A stretch of 64,000 nucleotides of DNA from Streptomyces humidus (GTDB lineage Bacteria > Actinomycetota > Actinomycetes > Streptomycetales > Streptomycetaceae): positions 124,001 to 188,000 of the forward strand of contig NZ_BMTL01000007.1 in assembly GCF_014649655.1 (NCBI RefSeq), in the 5' to 3' direction. Shown in pieces: positions 1 to 8,253 of this stretch. The translations under genes and the position numbers were made by a program. The notes beneath the pieces are model-generated. The model was not told where the DNA came from, made no database searches, and saw only the letters and a program-made list of their open reading frames with translations. Position 1 is the stretch's first letter; each line of letters begins with the position of its first letter.

Positions 1-359
1 GGCCCGAAGTGGTGGATGGGCTGCCAGTAGCTCATAACGACCAGCGCGGTGTTGGAGGCAGCAGCGAGCTCGCGCACGGTGGTGAACAGGTGCTCGGTGC
101 GGAAGCCAGCCCGGAGGGCCTGTGCGGCGGCGTGCTGGATGACCGGGCCGTCCATGAGGGGGTCGGTGTACGGCAGGCCGATCTCGATCACGTCGACGGT
201 CGTCGACAAGAGATGCAGGGCGTCGAGGCTCTGCCCGAGCGTGGGGTAGCCGGCGGGGAGGTAGGCGGCGAGTGCGGCCCGGCCTTGTCCGCGAGCGTTG
301 GCCAGGGCCTGACCCAGGCGGGATGGCGGTGCGTCGAGTGACGAAGGGGTGGGGTTCAT
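1..359 (-). CDS. trpA: Tryptophan synthase alpha chain, 5' part (runs off the window)
   Basis: The first 119 residues of TrpA, which cleaves indole-3-glycerol phosphate to indole and glyceraldehyde 3-phosphate in the cytosol. The ATG is at 359-357 and the frame is open to base 1. The family signature is clear: AAYLPAGYPT near residues 31-40, then IEIGLPYTDPLMDGPVIQ near 58-75. E59 and D70 have the same 11-residue spacing as the catalytic Glu49 and Asp60 of the E. coli enzyme. The upstream neighbour is a secreted SH3 protein and not trpB, so this copy is not in a normal trpBA operon on the visible side. It may be an extra copy linked to a biosynthetic cluster or plasmid (inference). The C-terminal half lies outside the window. 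Confidence 0.9.
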   Translation of the reverse strand, partial: MNPTPSSLDAPPSRLGQALANARGQGRAALAAYLPAGYPTLGQSLDALHLLSTTVDVIEIGLPYTDPLMDGPVIQHAAAQALRAGFRTEHLFTTVRELAAASNTALVVMSYWQPIHHFG

Positions 360-476
360 AGTGCCCGTCCTGGGGCTCGATCGGCCGGCCGACGGTGGTC
401 AGCCCGGCCCGGGGCTGCGAAGCAGGCGATGGAGGCCCTGCGAGGTGGGAGCTGGGCTCCGCGTGCGGGTACGCCG

Positions 477-512
477 ACGGCGGCCCGGGATCACAGGGGG
501 CCGGGCCGCCGT
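477..512 (-). terminator. Strong hairpin between the SH3 gene and trpA
   Basis: A perfect 12-bp inverted repeat, ACGGCGGCCCGG at 477-488 and its complement at 501-512, with a 12-nt loop. It lies 86 nt past the stop of the SH3-protein gene and about 118 nt before the trpA start. The simplest reading is a factor-independent-like terminator for the SH3 gene. I see no Trp-rich leader peptide that would make it a trp attenuator. Confidence 0.6.
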
Positions 513-597
513 TGCGTCGTCCTGAGCCTTCACGAGGTGTCGGCTCAGGCGCTGGTGGGCCGGGAGAGCTCGATTCGTCTCCGTCGGCCGGTGAGGG

Positions 598-957
598 TCA
601 GTCCAGTTGCATGGGCACGTTGATGTACTGGGCGGCGACCCAGCCCTTCTGGCCCTTGTGAGCCCCGGACTTGACGGTGACGTAGCCCCAGGCGCCCGGC
701 TTGTCGTTGCGGCCCTTGTTGCACTGCCAGTACACGTCGGTGCCCTTGGAGAGCTGGCCGGTGGCGGTGTATCCGGTGCCCGGGCCGGTGCGGAACTTCA
801 CCGTTGTGTACACGTCGGTGTTGATCTTGATCTGGTGGGTGCAGGCGCCGCTGCCGACCGTCGCGGCGCTGGCGGTCGAGGCGGTGGCGACGGCGCCGCC
901 GAGGAGCAGCGCGCCGGTGGATGCCACGGTCGCGGCTCGGCGGGTGAGGGTGTTCAT
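598..957 (-). CDS. Small secreted SH3-like domain protein
   Basis: A 119-residue protein. Residues 1-32 are a typical Streptomyces signal peptide: RR near 6-7, a hydrophobic Ala/Gly/Leu core and a cleavage region around TASAAT. The mature part has the bacterial SH3 (SH3b) pattern: VKFRTGPGTGYTATGQLSKG, then WQCN, and a closing GWVAAQYI. Two Cys residues (in GACTH and WQCN) could form a disulfide. SH3b domains usually bind cell-wall peptides, so a wall-associated role is likely, but no catalytic domain is attached. The start was chosen because AGGAAG lies 8 nt before the ATG at 957; the frame is open further upstream but without a ribosome site. The gene stands alone, with a hairpin downstream at 477-512. 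Confidence 0.75.
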   Translation of the reverse strand: MNTLTRRAATVASTGALLLGGAVATASTASAATVGSGACTHQIKINTDVYTTVKFRTGPGTGYTATGQLSKGTDVYWQCNKGRNDKPGAWGYVTVKSGAHKGQKGWVAAQYINVPMQLD

Positions 958-1153
958 GTGCGGCTCTTCCTGGTGTCGTCGGCCAGAATTCGCTCGGCCG
1001 CCTGTGCAAGGCTTCTTCACCGCGGTGCTCAGGCGGTGCGATGAAGGCGAGCGAGAAGGGAATCCGGAACCCGACAGGTTCGTCTTCGTTCCGGATCCGA
1101 TCTTCTTGCTGAGCAGGGGAGTTGACCAGGCTCGGTTTATTCCGTGAAACCGC

Positions 1154-1193
1154 ATTCCGGAACGGTGGTGTCAGGTAGAGGCCGTTCCGGGAA
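1154..1193 (-). terminator. Inverted repeat downstream of the prepilin peptidase gene
   Basis: CCGGAACGG at 1157-1165 pairs perfectly with CCGTTCCGG at 1182-1190, and the flanking ATT/AAT extends the pairing with one bulge. It lies about 65 nt after the prepilin peptidase stop, so it probably ends that transcript. It could also be an operator for the SH3 gene that starts about 200 nt further on. The rest of the 958-1255 gap shows nothing recognisable. Confidence 0.5.
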
Positions 1194-1255
1194 TCGATAT
1201 GCAGGAAGAGCTATTACAGGAAGCGGTATTTCCGAGAGCCCCGCGGCGGCGACGG

Positions 1256-1975
1256 TCAGGCTGTGGTGACGGAGACGGCGAGGGCCCCGATGACCATGTA
1301 GGGGCCGAAGGAGACGTGCGTGCGGCGGGCGCGGCGGGCCGTCAGCCGTGCCACCTCCGACACCGCGCCGACGACGAATCCCGCGGCTGCTCCCCAGAAC
1401 AGGGCCGTCCAGCTGCTCCAGCCCAGGAGAGCCCCGATGGCCGGTGCGAGCTTGACGTCGCCGAGTCCCATGGCGCCGGAGAACGCCATGAGGAGGAAGA
1501 CGGCGGTGAGCACGCCGGCGGCGGCCGCCGCGCGGCCCAGGCTGCCGGTCTCGCCGGCCAGCGCGGCCGCGGTGAGCAGGATGAGCGTCCCGCCGCAGGC
1601 GGGGAGGGTGAGCACGTCGGGAAGCCGTTGCACGGCGAGGTCGATCAGGGCGAGGGCGACACCGCACGCGGCGACCCAGTACTGGGCGGCGGCGAACCAG
1701 CCGCTCGCTGCGCCCGTTGCGACCACGGCGAACGCGGCGGCGGCCACCGCCTCCGGCACGAGGGCGCGCGGTCCGATCGCCTGTGCGCACGCCGGACAGC
1801 GTCCGGAGACGGGCAGTACGGGCAGCCGGCGTCCCAGGACGGCGCTGCCGCAGTGCGGGCAGGCACTACGGGCGGACGCGGGCGCCGGGACCGAGCGGGC
1901 GAAGACCGCAGGGCGGGCCGCAGCACCGGCCAGGGATCCGACGACGGCGGTCAGGGCAACGCTGAGGGCGGACAA
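1256..1975 (-). CDS. Type IV prepilin leader peptidase (A24 family)
   Basis: A 239-residue polytopic membrane aspartyl protease that would cleave the leader of Flp-type prepilins. Both catalytic aspartates can be placed: one in ALIDLAVQRLPD (D112 or D120) and the GxGD motif GLGDVKLA at 170-177. Two CxxC pairs (C39/C42, C60/C63) near the N-terminus match the cytoplasmic zinc-binding insert of classical PilD-type peptidases; many short Tad peptidases lack it. About six hydrophobic segments follow. The Tad operon at 17.6-29.4 kb has a Flp pilin and three pseudopilins but no peptidase gene, so this is the likely partner although it lies about 16 kb away (inference). Start ATG at 1975. Confidence 0.85.
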   Translation of the reverse strand: MSALSVALTAVVGSLAGAAARPAVFARSVPAPASARSACPHCGSAVLGRRLPVLPVSGRCPACAQAIGPRALVPEAVAAAAFAVVATGAASGWFAAAQYWVAACGVALALIDLAVQRLPDVLTLPACGGTLILLTAAALAGETGSLGRAAAAAGVLTAVFLLMAFSGAMGLGDVKLAPAIGALLGWSSWTALFWGAAAGFVVGAVSEVARLTARRARRTHVSFGPYMVIGALAVSVTTA

Positions 1976-2147
1976 AAGAGACTCCTACGTACACAGCCCG
2001 GCCTCCCCGTGACGGGCCGGTCTGCTTCGACCCTACGGCTCGCTGCGACGACTCCCTCCGGCCCGCCTCCGTGAGTCCCTACACCGCGCCCGGTAAGGCC
2101 GCCGGGCGGCAGAACTCGAAGGCACATCGGCCTCGTACGGCGCCGGC

Positions 2148-2630
2148 TCATGCTCCCCGTGCGCCGGCGTCGAGCGTCTCCGCCAGGCTGAGCGCGGCCA
2201 GGACCTGCGCCTGGCCCTCGGCCGGTTGCAAGGTGCCGGCCGCGGTCGCCTCGGCGATCCGGGCCGCGTGTTCCAGTGCCGTGGCCACGCCGGTCGGCTC
2301 CCGGTAGGTGGTCAGCCACTCGAATCCCGCGCGGAGCGCGGCCGCGAGGTCGCCGCCGTGGTCCTCGGGGGCGTTCGTGGTTAACGCTCGGAGCCACAGG
2401 TCGGCATGGGACTGCATGATCGCGGCGAAGGGCCGGTAGTCCGTGACGGTGCCGCACCGGCCGCCGGCGCCTTCGGGGCCGCGCCGCCCAGTCCATCTGT
2501 CCGCCAGCCACCGGTGGCGGCGGCAGACCTCCAGTCGGTAGTCCACCGGCCGGTCCCGTGCCCGGGTGCGGCGTTCGACGACGACGGTCGACGGTGTGGT
2601 GCAGGTGGTGATCTGGCGCAGGACCGGCAC
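2148..2630 (-). CDS. Hypothetical protein
   Basis: A 160-residue protein that I do not recognise. The N-terminal half is basic and contains YRLEVCRRHRW; a single C/H cluster there is too sparse to call a zinc finger. The C-terminal half is Ala/Leu/Glu-rich and probably helical. The GTG start at 2630 was chosen because AAGGGGG lies 7 nt before it. The frame stays open further upstream but becomes Arg/Pro-rich noise. It lies 167 nt downstream of the 602-residue gene in the same direction and may be co-transcribed with it. Confidence 0.5.
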   Translation of the reverse strand: MPVLRQITTCTTPSTVVVERRTRARDRPVDYRLEVCRRHRWLADRWTGRRGPEGAGGRCGTVTDYRPFAAIMQSHADLWLRALTTNAPEDHGGDLAAALRAGFEWLTTYREPTGVATALEHAARIAEATAAGTLQPAEGQAQVLAALSLAETLDAGARGA

Positions 2631-2797
2631 AGCGGTGCCCCCTTGGTCGTGGGTGAGGATCTGATCATGGCCACGGAGGGGCGCGCCGGCGTCCACGATT
2701 GGACGGTACGGCTGTGACCCGGATCTCACTTTGTGGGTGGTGTTCCGCAGCCGTGCCGGTCTCGGTGCGGGGTGCGGCGGTCGTTTTCGGAGATTGG

Positions 2798-4606
2798 TCA
2801 GCGCGCGCCGGCGGATCCCGGTACGACGCGAAGGCGGCCGGGCTCGGGTCCCGGACCTGTGGGTGGCGTGGGAAGCAGCTGGTAGGGCTGCCACAGTGCG
2901 GGGATTTGCTGGCTGTGCTCCCAGTGCGGGGCGCCGGTCAGGGCGACGATCCGGTGCACGGGGACGTGCAGCGGCAGGTGTCGGCCGCCGGGGTTGAGTG
3001 CGATGCCAGCGCTGTCGACGGCTTCGAGCGTCCCGAACAGGGTGGCCCACGAGTGCTGTTCAGCGTCACGGCCGCACAGCACGTCCAGGCGCAGCGCGCT
3101 CCAGCGCAGCCAGGGCGCCATCTCCTCCAGCTCGGCCAGGGCCTGTGGGCTGTCGGGAATCCAGCAGCCGTACCCGTCGCGCAGGGCGCTCGCGATGCGG
3201 TAGGTGCGTTCCTCGCCCGCTCCGTCGCGCCACGGCCGGTCGGCCGCACGCCGGGCCCGGCGCTGCTCGAGGACCTCGTCCGTCGGGGTGGACGGCTCGC
3301 GGTCGCCGTCGCCGGGCAGGAATGGGAACGCCTGCCGCAGCAATGCCTCAGCTGCCGCCTGGTCTGCCGCGCCGCCGGTGACCGGGCCGCCGGCGGTGAA
3401 CCGCGGCTCGTAGTGGGAGGGCTGGGCTGCCTGTTCCCGTTCCAGCTTCGCCACCAGGTGCGCCGGGGCAGCAACGACCGCCGCGTAGGACGGTCCGGCG
3501 GTGTCGCCGCCGCTCCAGGACACGTAGTCGTCGACCTCGCGGTGCCCGTGGGGGACGACCGGGCCCAGTACGGGGGAGGCGGCCAGGTAGGCGACCGGGG
3601 TGTCCCGGGTGCCGGTGAGCGGCCAGTCGCGTACCAACAGCAGTCGCGCGGACATGGCGGCGGACTCCGCCTCGAACTCTTCCTCAAGGCGGGTGCACGC
3701 GGCTGTCACGGCCTGCGGCCACCACAGGGCCAGCTCGGCGTCCGCCCACGCTGCCGGGTCTGCGTGCCGGTCGCTGGGGGTGCGCGGCGGCACGGGCAGC
3801 CGGGTGACGTCCCGCACTCGGGCGCCCTTCAGCTCGTCCGCGACGGCGGCGCGGGCCAGGTCGGCGGACTGCTCGGCGCCACGGCCTCGCGAGCGGGCCG
3901 CAAGCCACACCCCGCATACCAGGGTCCACACGTCCAGGCGCGGTTCTGGCTCGTACATCCGGGCCCGCCGGCGCGAGAGGTTGCCGACCGCCGCGCCGAT
4001 CTGGTCCAGCTCCCGGCGCTGGTCGGTGTCGGCGCAGCGTCGCACCGCGTCCCGGGCGCCGTTGTATGCCTCGACCTCAGGGCACTGGGCGGCGTACTCC
4101 TCCAGGAAGCCGCGGAACTGGGCTGCCAGCTGCTGCCAGGCGTCGGCGAGCACGGCGGCATCGGCGGCCAAAGTGGAGTCGGTGCGGGCGGTGTCCAGCC
4201 AGCGCCGGAACTGCTCGTCGTCACCCGGTGCCCACCGGGCGGCGTGCCGCGCGTACCCGAGCCAGGTCTGCGGCTCCCGGTCGGTCCGGCAGCGGTCCAG
4301 CTGGTCTTGGCGCTGGGCGGCGAAAGCGGCCGCCCGCCACAGGGCATCGGGCGCCTTCGGCAGGACGATGTCGCACTTCTTGCAGATCTGCGCGAAGACC
4401 TCGACGAGCGGATGAGTGGAGGCCTCGGCGGCCGGCTTGGCGAACCGGCAAGCATCGGAACTGAAGCGGCGCAGGTCGGGGTGGGGGACGTGGAACTTCC
4501 CGCTGCGGCCGCCGGTCAGGGCCACCCGGATCGCGGCCAGGGCCGGCAGCTCGGTCCCGAGGGCGGCGAGCCCGCGGCCGGAGATCTCAGGGAAGGCCCG
4601 CCGCAC
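2798..4606 (-). CDS. Hypothetical protein, 602 residues
   Basis: A large soluble protein without a signal peptide or membrane segment; I do not recognise the family. Visible features are a CKKC pair (C75, C78) near the N-terminus, many Trp residues in DALWRAA, PQTWLGYARHAARW and ALWWPQ, and an acidic, Ala-rich middle. The C-terminal part contains ALRDGYGCWIPDSPQALAEL. The GTG start at 4606 lies 3 nt after the TGA of the upstream 4610-5149 gene, so the two are probably translationally coupled. The opposite strand is also open for long stretches, but its translation is low-complexity Gly/Arg/Gln and has no plausible start. Confidence 0.65.
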   Translation of the reverse strand: MRRAFPEISGRGLAALGTELPALAAIRVALTGGRSGKFHVPHPDLRRFSSDACRFAKPAAEASTHPLVEVFAQICKKCDIVLPKAPDALWRAAAFAAQRQDQLDRCRTDREPQTWLGYARHAARWAPGDDEQFRRWLDTARTDSTLAADAAVLADAWQQLAAQFRGFLEEYAAQCPEVEAYNGARDAVRRCADTDQRRELDQIGAAVGNLSRRRARMYEPEPRLDVWTLVCGVWLAARSRGRGAEQSADLARAAVADELKGARVRDVTRLPVPPRTPSDRHADPAAWADAELALWWPQAVTAACTRLEEEFEAESAAMSARLLLVRDWPLTGTRDTPVAYLAASPVLGPVVPHGHREVDDYVSWSGGDTAGPSYAAVVAAPAHLVAKLEREQAAQPSHYEPRFTAGGPVTGGAADQAAAEALLRQAFPFLPGDGDREPSTPTDEVLEQRRARRAADRPWRDGAGEERTYRIASALRDGYGCWIPDSPQALAELEEMAPWLRWSALRLDVLCGRDAEQHSWATLFGTLEAVDSAGIALNPGGRHLPLHVPVHRIVALTGAPHWEHSQQIPALWQPYQLLPTPPTGPGPEPGRLRVVPGSAGAR

Positions 4607-4609
4607 CGC

Positions 4610-5149
4610 TCAGGCCCCCGTCGCCGGGGCCATCACCGGGCGCGTGCCCAGAGCTCCGCAGGCGCACGGCGGTGACCCGCCGTCCAGATGGGCGGGGAAG
4701 ATCTGCGCCCACGCCAGCAGCGAGGCGGTCCACAGACCACTCAGCAGCTCGTGCACCTCCTCCTCCGACGGGGTCCTGCCGGTGTCGCAGCGCAACAGGG
4801 CCCGGGCTAGGGCGTGGACGGCGATGTTCACCATCGACTCGCGTTCCGTGCAGCTCTGCCGGAGCGGGTTCTCACCCGCCAGCGAGAGGCACCGGTACGC
4901 CTCCGCGAGCTCCTCGCGAGCCGCTTTGGTTTCGGCGGCGTCCATGGCAGGCAGGATGTCCGCGGCCAGGTCGCCGAGGAACACAGCGGTATGGGCGCCG
5001 GCCTCACCGCCGGTGTGCAGGGCGCGGGCGTCGAAGGCGAGCAGGGCCCGCCGCAGAAGGTCTTGGACAGCTTGCGGGGCGGGGGCGGTCGTCACGGGGA
5101 AAGCGTACGGGCTGCGCTGCGCCGGCCCAGGGCGTTCTCGGTTGCTCAC
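4610..5149 (-). CDS. Hypothetical protein, 179 residues
   Basis: A probably helical soluble protein of unknown family, ending in a short Cys/Gly tail (PCACGALGTRP). The start is uncertain. The GTG at 5149 has GGGAGG directly against it with no spacer, while the GTG at 5095 (VTTAPAPQAV) fits the helical domain better but lacks a clear ribosome site. The stop is followed after 3 nt by the start of the 602-residue gene, so they form a pair. The 5150-5340 space is divergent, with a plus-strand gene on its other side. Confidence 0.55.
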   Translation of the reverse strand: MSNRERPGPAQRSPYAFPVTTAPAPQAVQDLLRRALLAFDARALHTGGEAGAHTAVFLGDLAADILPAMDAAETKAAREELAEAYRCLSLAGENPLRQSCTERESMVNIAVHALARALLRCDTGRTPSEEEVHELLSGLWTASLLAWAQIFPAHLDGGSPPCACGALGTRPVMAPATGA

Positions 5150-5340
5150 CCTCCCGAGTGCCGTGACCTGTACGGGCTTTGCAGCCCGTCACGCCCTGAT
5201 CCGCGGCGGCAACAGCACCTTCTCGGCCAATGCGGGTGGGAAACAGGGCAGGAAGAGCGGCTCTGGCGTGCTGCTTGCCCGGTCCGCTCCATGATCTGGC
5301 CTGGGCCAACTCGGCTCTGGGGACGGTGAGGAGCAGCGGT

Positions 5341-6855
5341 ATGGGCGTGAGTGACAGCTATCTGTCCAGGGCGGAGGTCCAGCAGATCCTGGGCATCAAC
5401 TCCTTCGGGCTGTGGCGCCTGGCACGCAAGTACGACGACTTCCCACAGCCGACCGAGCCGCCGTACAACCCGTTCGCGGGGTTCGGCGAGAAGAAGGAGC
5501 CCGAGGAGGTCTGGGACGGCACCCAGGTCTACCGATGGGCGGCGGACACCCCCGAGTTCACCCACCGCGGCGCCGTCCTGCTGCGCCCGCGCGAGAAGGA
5601 CCTGCCGGCCGGCCGGTGGGCCGGATTCCAGGACACCGTGCGCGGGCCAGCGCTCGACTGGCACACCGCCGTGGGCACGATCCGCGTCGTGCACTGCGAC
5701 GATCGAAGGGTCGCCACCGACGTCGCCTCCGCCCTTGCCGCCTCCGGCAACCCGGACAGTGTGGTCACCGTCTGCGCCCTGTACGGGGACATGAGTTTCC
5801 GCGGGCCCTCCCTGGTCGCCTCCGACACCGCGCACCCGGGCATCGAGTACGAAGCCGACTGGGGCGACGTCGCCGCACTCGCCGGGCAGGATCTGCCCTG
5901 GTGGCCTCACCTGCTGCGCCTGCCCCAGCTGATCCGCGAGTGGCAGCCCGGCGCTCCGGCGGCCGTCGTGGAGGTGCCGCCCAACGCCAACGAGAAGATC
6001 TTGCGCCGCGCAGCGCGCAACGACGCCTTCGACGTCACCTCACACCTGGCCGCGACGGACATGGCCAACGACATCCGCAACGAGCGCATCGACCACACCA
6101 CGCACGACAACGAGATCTTCGGCAAGGAGGGATACGGCGAAACCCCCAATCCCGTTGCCATCGCCGCCGTACCCGACACCAGCCACCACCCACTGCCCGT
6201 CGGGGGCGAGCGCCAGATCCTCAAGGCCGGCTGGACCAAGCTCGCCCTGAGCAATCACCCGGACGCCGTCGCGGCCCTCGAAGTCGCCGTCGGCCGCGAG
6301 CCGGCCCTGCTGCCGTTCGGCGCGCTCGCCGAGGTGCCGGTGAGCACCGGCACCATCAGCGACCGGTGGACCCGCCGGCTCACCATGTGCGACCCGACCG
6401 CAGCCCACGTCGTCCTCGCCCAGGGCAAGAAGGCGGACGCGTTCTTCATCGACCCGCTCACCGACATGCCCGTCCTGCGTACCCCAGACGACGGAGGGAG
6501 GCCGGTGTGGCGCTTCTACGCCCCGCTGTCCCTTCCGGCCGGCGGCGCGGAACTCACCTCGGTCGTGCTGCACCACACGGTGTGGGTCCTGACCAGCGAC
6601 GACCACGTCCACCCCGCCCCATGCACACCCTCCGAGCACCTGTGGTGGGGCAACGGAGGGGGCGACCGTCCCAGCGAAGCCGCGATGGTCATCGACGCGC
6701 TCCTGGACGACCTCGGCGCCACCCTCAACCTCCGCGAGCACTGGAAGGCGCCCAAGGGCCTGACCGCACTCCTCAACGAGGACCACAGGCAGGGCAGCGA
6801 ACTCACCCGCAGCACCCTGCTGCACGCCCGGATGACCCCGCCACGTACCAACTGA
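5341..6855 (+). CDS. Large protein with N-terminal helix-turn-helix
   Basis: 504 residues. Residues 5-35 (YLSRAEVQQILGINSFGLWR and on) look like the AlpA/MerR-like winged helix used by excisionases and plasmid DNA-binding proteins. The rest is a large Trp-rich domain that I cannot assign; it contains DRWTRRLTMCDPTAAHVVLA and KADAFFIDPLTDMPVLRTPD. No membrane segment is seen. The ATG at 5341 is preceded by GAGGAG at proper spacing; the frame is open upstream to 5230 but without a better start. A strong hairpin follows the stop. DNA binding is inferred from the N-terminus only. Confidence 0.65.
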   Translation: MGVSDSYLSRAEVQQILGINSFGLWRLARKYDDFPQPTEPPYNPFAGFGEKKEPEEVWDGTQVYRWAADTPEFTHRGAVLLRPREKDLPAGRWAGFQDTVRGPALDWHTAVGTIRVVHCDDRRVATDVASALAASGNPDSVVTVCALYGDMSFRGPSLVASDTAHPGIEYEADWGDVAALAGQDLPWWPHLLRLPQLIREWQPGAPAAVVEVPPNANEKILRRAARNDAFDVTSHLAATDMANDIRNERIDHTTHDNEIFGKEGYGETPNPVAIAAVPDTSHHPLPVGGERQILKAGWTKLALSNHPDAVAALEVAVGREPALLPFGALAEVPVSTGTISDRWTRRLTMCDPTAAHVVLAQGKKADAFFIDPLTDMPVLRTPDDGGRPVWRFYAPLSLPAGGAELTSVVLHHTVWVLTSDDHVHPAPCTPSEHLWWGNGGGDRPSEAAMVIDALLDDLGATLNLREHWKAPKGLTALLNEDHRQGSELTRSTLLHARMTPPRTN

Positions 6856-6867
6856 AACACCCACACC

Positions 6868-6901
6868 GATGGGTGCGGCCGCGTGCAAGACCGCACCCAT
6901 C
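6868..6901 (+). terminator. Terminator hairpin
   Basis: A perfect 11-bp stem, GATGGGTGCGG at 6868-6878 and CCGCACCCATC at 6891-6901, with a 12-nt loop. It lies 13 nt after the stop of the 504-residue gene. Confidence 0.75.
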
Positions 6902-7008
6902 CACCACCTCGACACGGCCACACAGGCACTCTTCGCCCGCGTCACGTGACGAACAACCCGCCATGCAGTTGAACCGGCGAGAGATCCACCTCTTCGACAC
7001 AGGCAGGC

Positions 7009-8133
7009 ATGATGGGGAAAAGGGCGCAGCAGAAGCGAGCGGCCAAGCACGCGAAGCAGGCGAAGCAGCGCACAGCCGCAGCATCGCGGAACACCGCCGT
7101 CTTCAACGCGCTGGCGGCGCAGATGCCACGTCTGACCTCCATGGACGACTACGAGCCGATGAGCACGCCGTGGGGTGACTTCACCGACTCCTTCACGACG
7201 GTCGCCGAAGCGCTCACAGCGGCGGAGGAAGCCGGCGGTCTCCTGTCGTGCTTCGCGTTCGACGACTCCGGTGAGTACGAGCGGGCCTTGCGCCGGGGCG
7301 AGGACGGCTGGCGTTACGAGGTGACGCTGTACCCGCGGGGCTACCTACGGGAGCTGGTGAAGACGTCCTGGCTTAGCGCCGAGGACCGGGACCAGGCCGT
7401 TGAGCAGCTGCGCCTGGCCCTGTCCGCGTACGTGCCCCCAGGGCTGCGCCGCCCCGACCTTGAGGTCGTACAGCGGCCGTCGACCACCAGCGTGCCCCGC
7501 GTCGGCTGGACACAGAGCGTGCCCGTGGCCGGGCTGGAGACCTGGGAGGACGTACGGCTTGCGGAGAAGGACCTGCCGCTGTTCGCCCTCCCACCGCTCG
7601 CCGATGGCCCCGGCGGCGTCTGCGACCCTCTGCCGGAAGAGATCTTCACCCTGTTCCAGGCACAAGGTCTGGACGCGCACAGCTGCGCCGGCTGCGGTAT
7701 GCCGGTCACCAACCGGCACCCGCACTGGCCGGACGTGTGGGTCAGCGTGGAGAACGAGTTCGGGCCGTCCTGCGAACGCTCGCTCCTTACCGGAATGGAC
7801 TCGCCGCAGAGGGTGCCGCACGTCATCGACGCGACCCAGGCACGGCCCGCCAGGCGGCCGACCGGCAAGGAACAGAAGGTCCAGTGCCGGCACTGCGCCG
7901 CGCATGTGACCGAGCAGCATCCCGACTGGCCCGGCGTGTGGACCGAGGCCGGCGGAGACAGTTCGCCGGTCTGCGCGGTGGTCGGCTCCGGATGCGGCGA
8001 CGCGCAGTCGTACGACCTTGTCGACTGCGTCTATCCGCACATCCCGGCCGGCGGAGACAGCCCGGCCGCCGCAGCCATCGCCGCAGCCCAGCAGACGGGC
8101 TACTTCCACCAGCCGCGGCCCGTCCTGTTCTGA
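7009..8133 (+). CDS. Unknown protein with two tandem Cys-cluster modules
   Basis: 374 residues. The N-terminus (residues 1-27) is a Lys/Ala/Gln/Arg-rich basic tail of the kind seen in nucleic-acid-binding proteins. The C-terminal half carries two copies of one module: CAGCGMPVTNRHPHWPDVW (C226, C229, closing C255) and CRHCAAHVTEQHPDWPGVW (C293, C296, closing C322). Each keeps CxxC, V-T, HPxWPxVW and a distal Cys, so each may bind zinc with three Cys and a His. I know no named family for this. The start ATG at 7009 (alternative at 7012) lacks a strong ribosome site. It is convergent with the ligase gene, with a hairpin between them. Confidence 0.65.
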   Translation: MMGKRAQQKRAAKHAKQAKQRTAAASRNTAVFNALAAQMPRLTSMDDYEPMSTPWGDFTDSFTTVAEALTAAEEAGGLLSCFAFDDSGEYERALRRGEDGWRYEVTLYPRGYLRELVKTSWLSAEDRDQAVEQLRLALSAYVPPGLRRPDLEVVQRPSTTSVPRVGWTQSVPVAGLETWEDVRLAEKDLPLFALPPLADGPGGVCDPLPEEIFTLFQAQGLDAHSCAGCGMPVTNRHPHWPDVWVSVENEFGPSCERSLLTGMDSPQRVPHVIDATQARPARRPTGKEQKVQCRHCAAHVTEQHPDWPGVWTEAGGDSSPVCAVVGSGCGDAQSYDLVDCVYPHIPAGGDSPAAAAIAAAQQTGYFHQPRPVLF

Positions 8134-8148
8134 CCCACAGCGCGCCAG

Positions 8149-8164
8149 GGCCCCGAACGGGGCC
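8149..8164. terminator. Convergent terminator hairpin
   Basis: GGCCCCG at 8149-8155 and CGGGGCC at 8158-8164 form a compact stem between two convergent genes. A second GC-rich pair (GCGCGGGC at 8188-8195 with GCCCGCGC at 8211-8218) lies just beyond, so both transcripts could end here. Confidence 0.6.
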
Positions 8165-8253
8165 TCGTGAAGTGAGGCACCGCCTATGCGCGGGCATGTC
8201 CTTGTGACGCGCCCGCGCCATCAGGCCGCGCAGGCTGGAGAAGCACCCGGAGC

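Noticed and set aside
477..512. Hairpin upstream of trpA as a tryptophan attenuator
   Set aside because: No leader peptide with Trp codons is visible between it and trpA; it fits better as the terminator of the preceding gene.
2699..4675. A 658-codon open frame on the plus strand opposite the 602-residue gene
   Set aside because: Its translation is Gly/Arg/Gln-rich with no domain, signal or ribosome site. The minus-strand frame has normal composition and a coupled upstream gene.
5412..7178. A 588-codon plus-strand frame overlapping the helix-turn-helix gene
   Set aside because: Arg/Pro/His-rich translation typical of an off-frame of GC-rich coding DNA, running across a strong terminator at 6868-6901.
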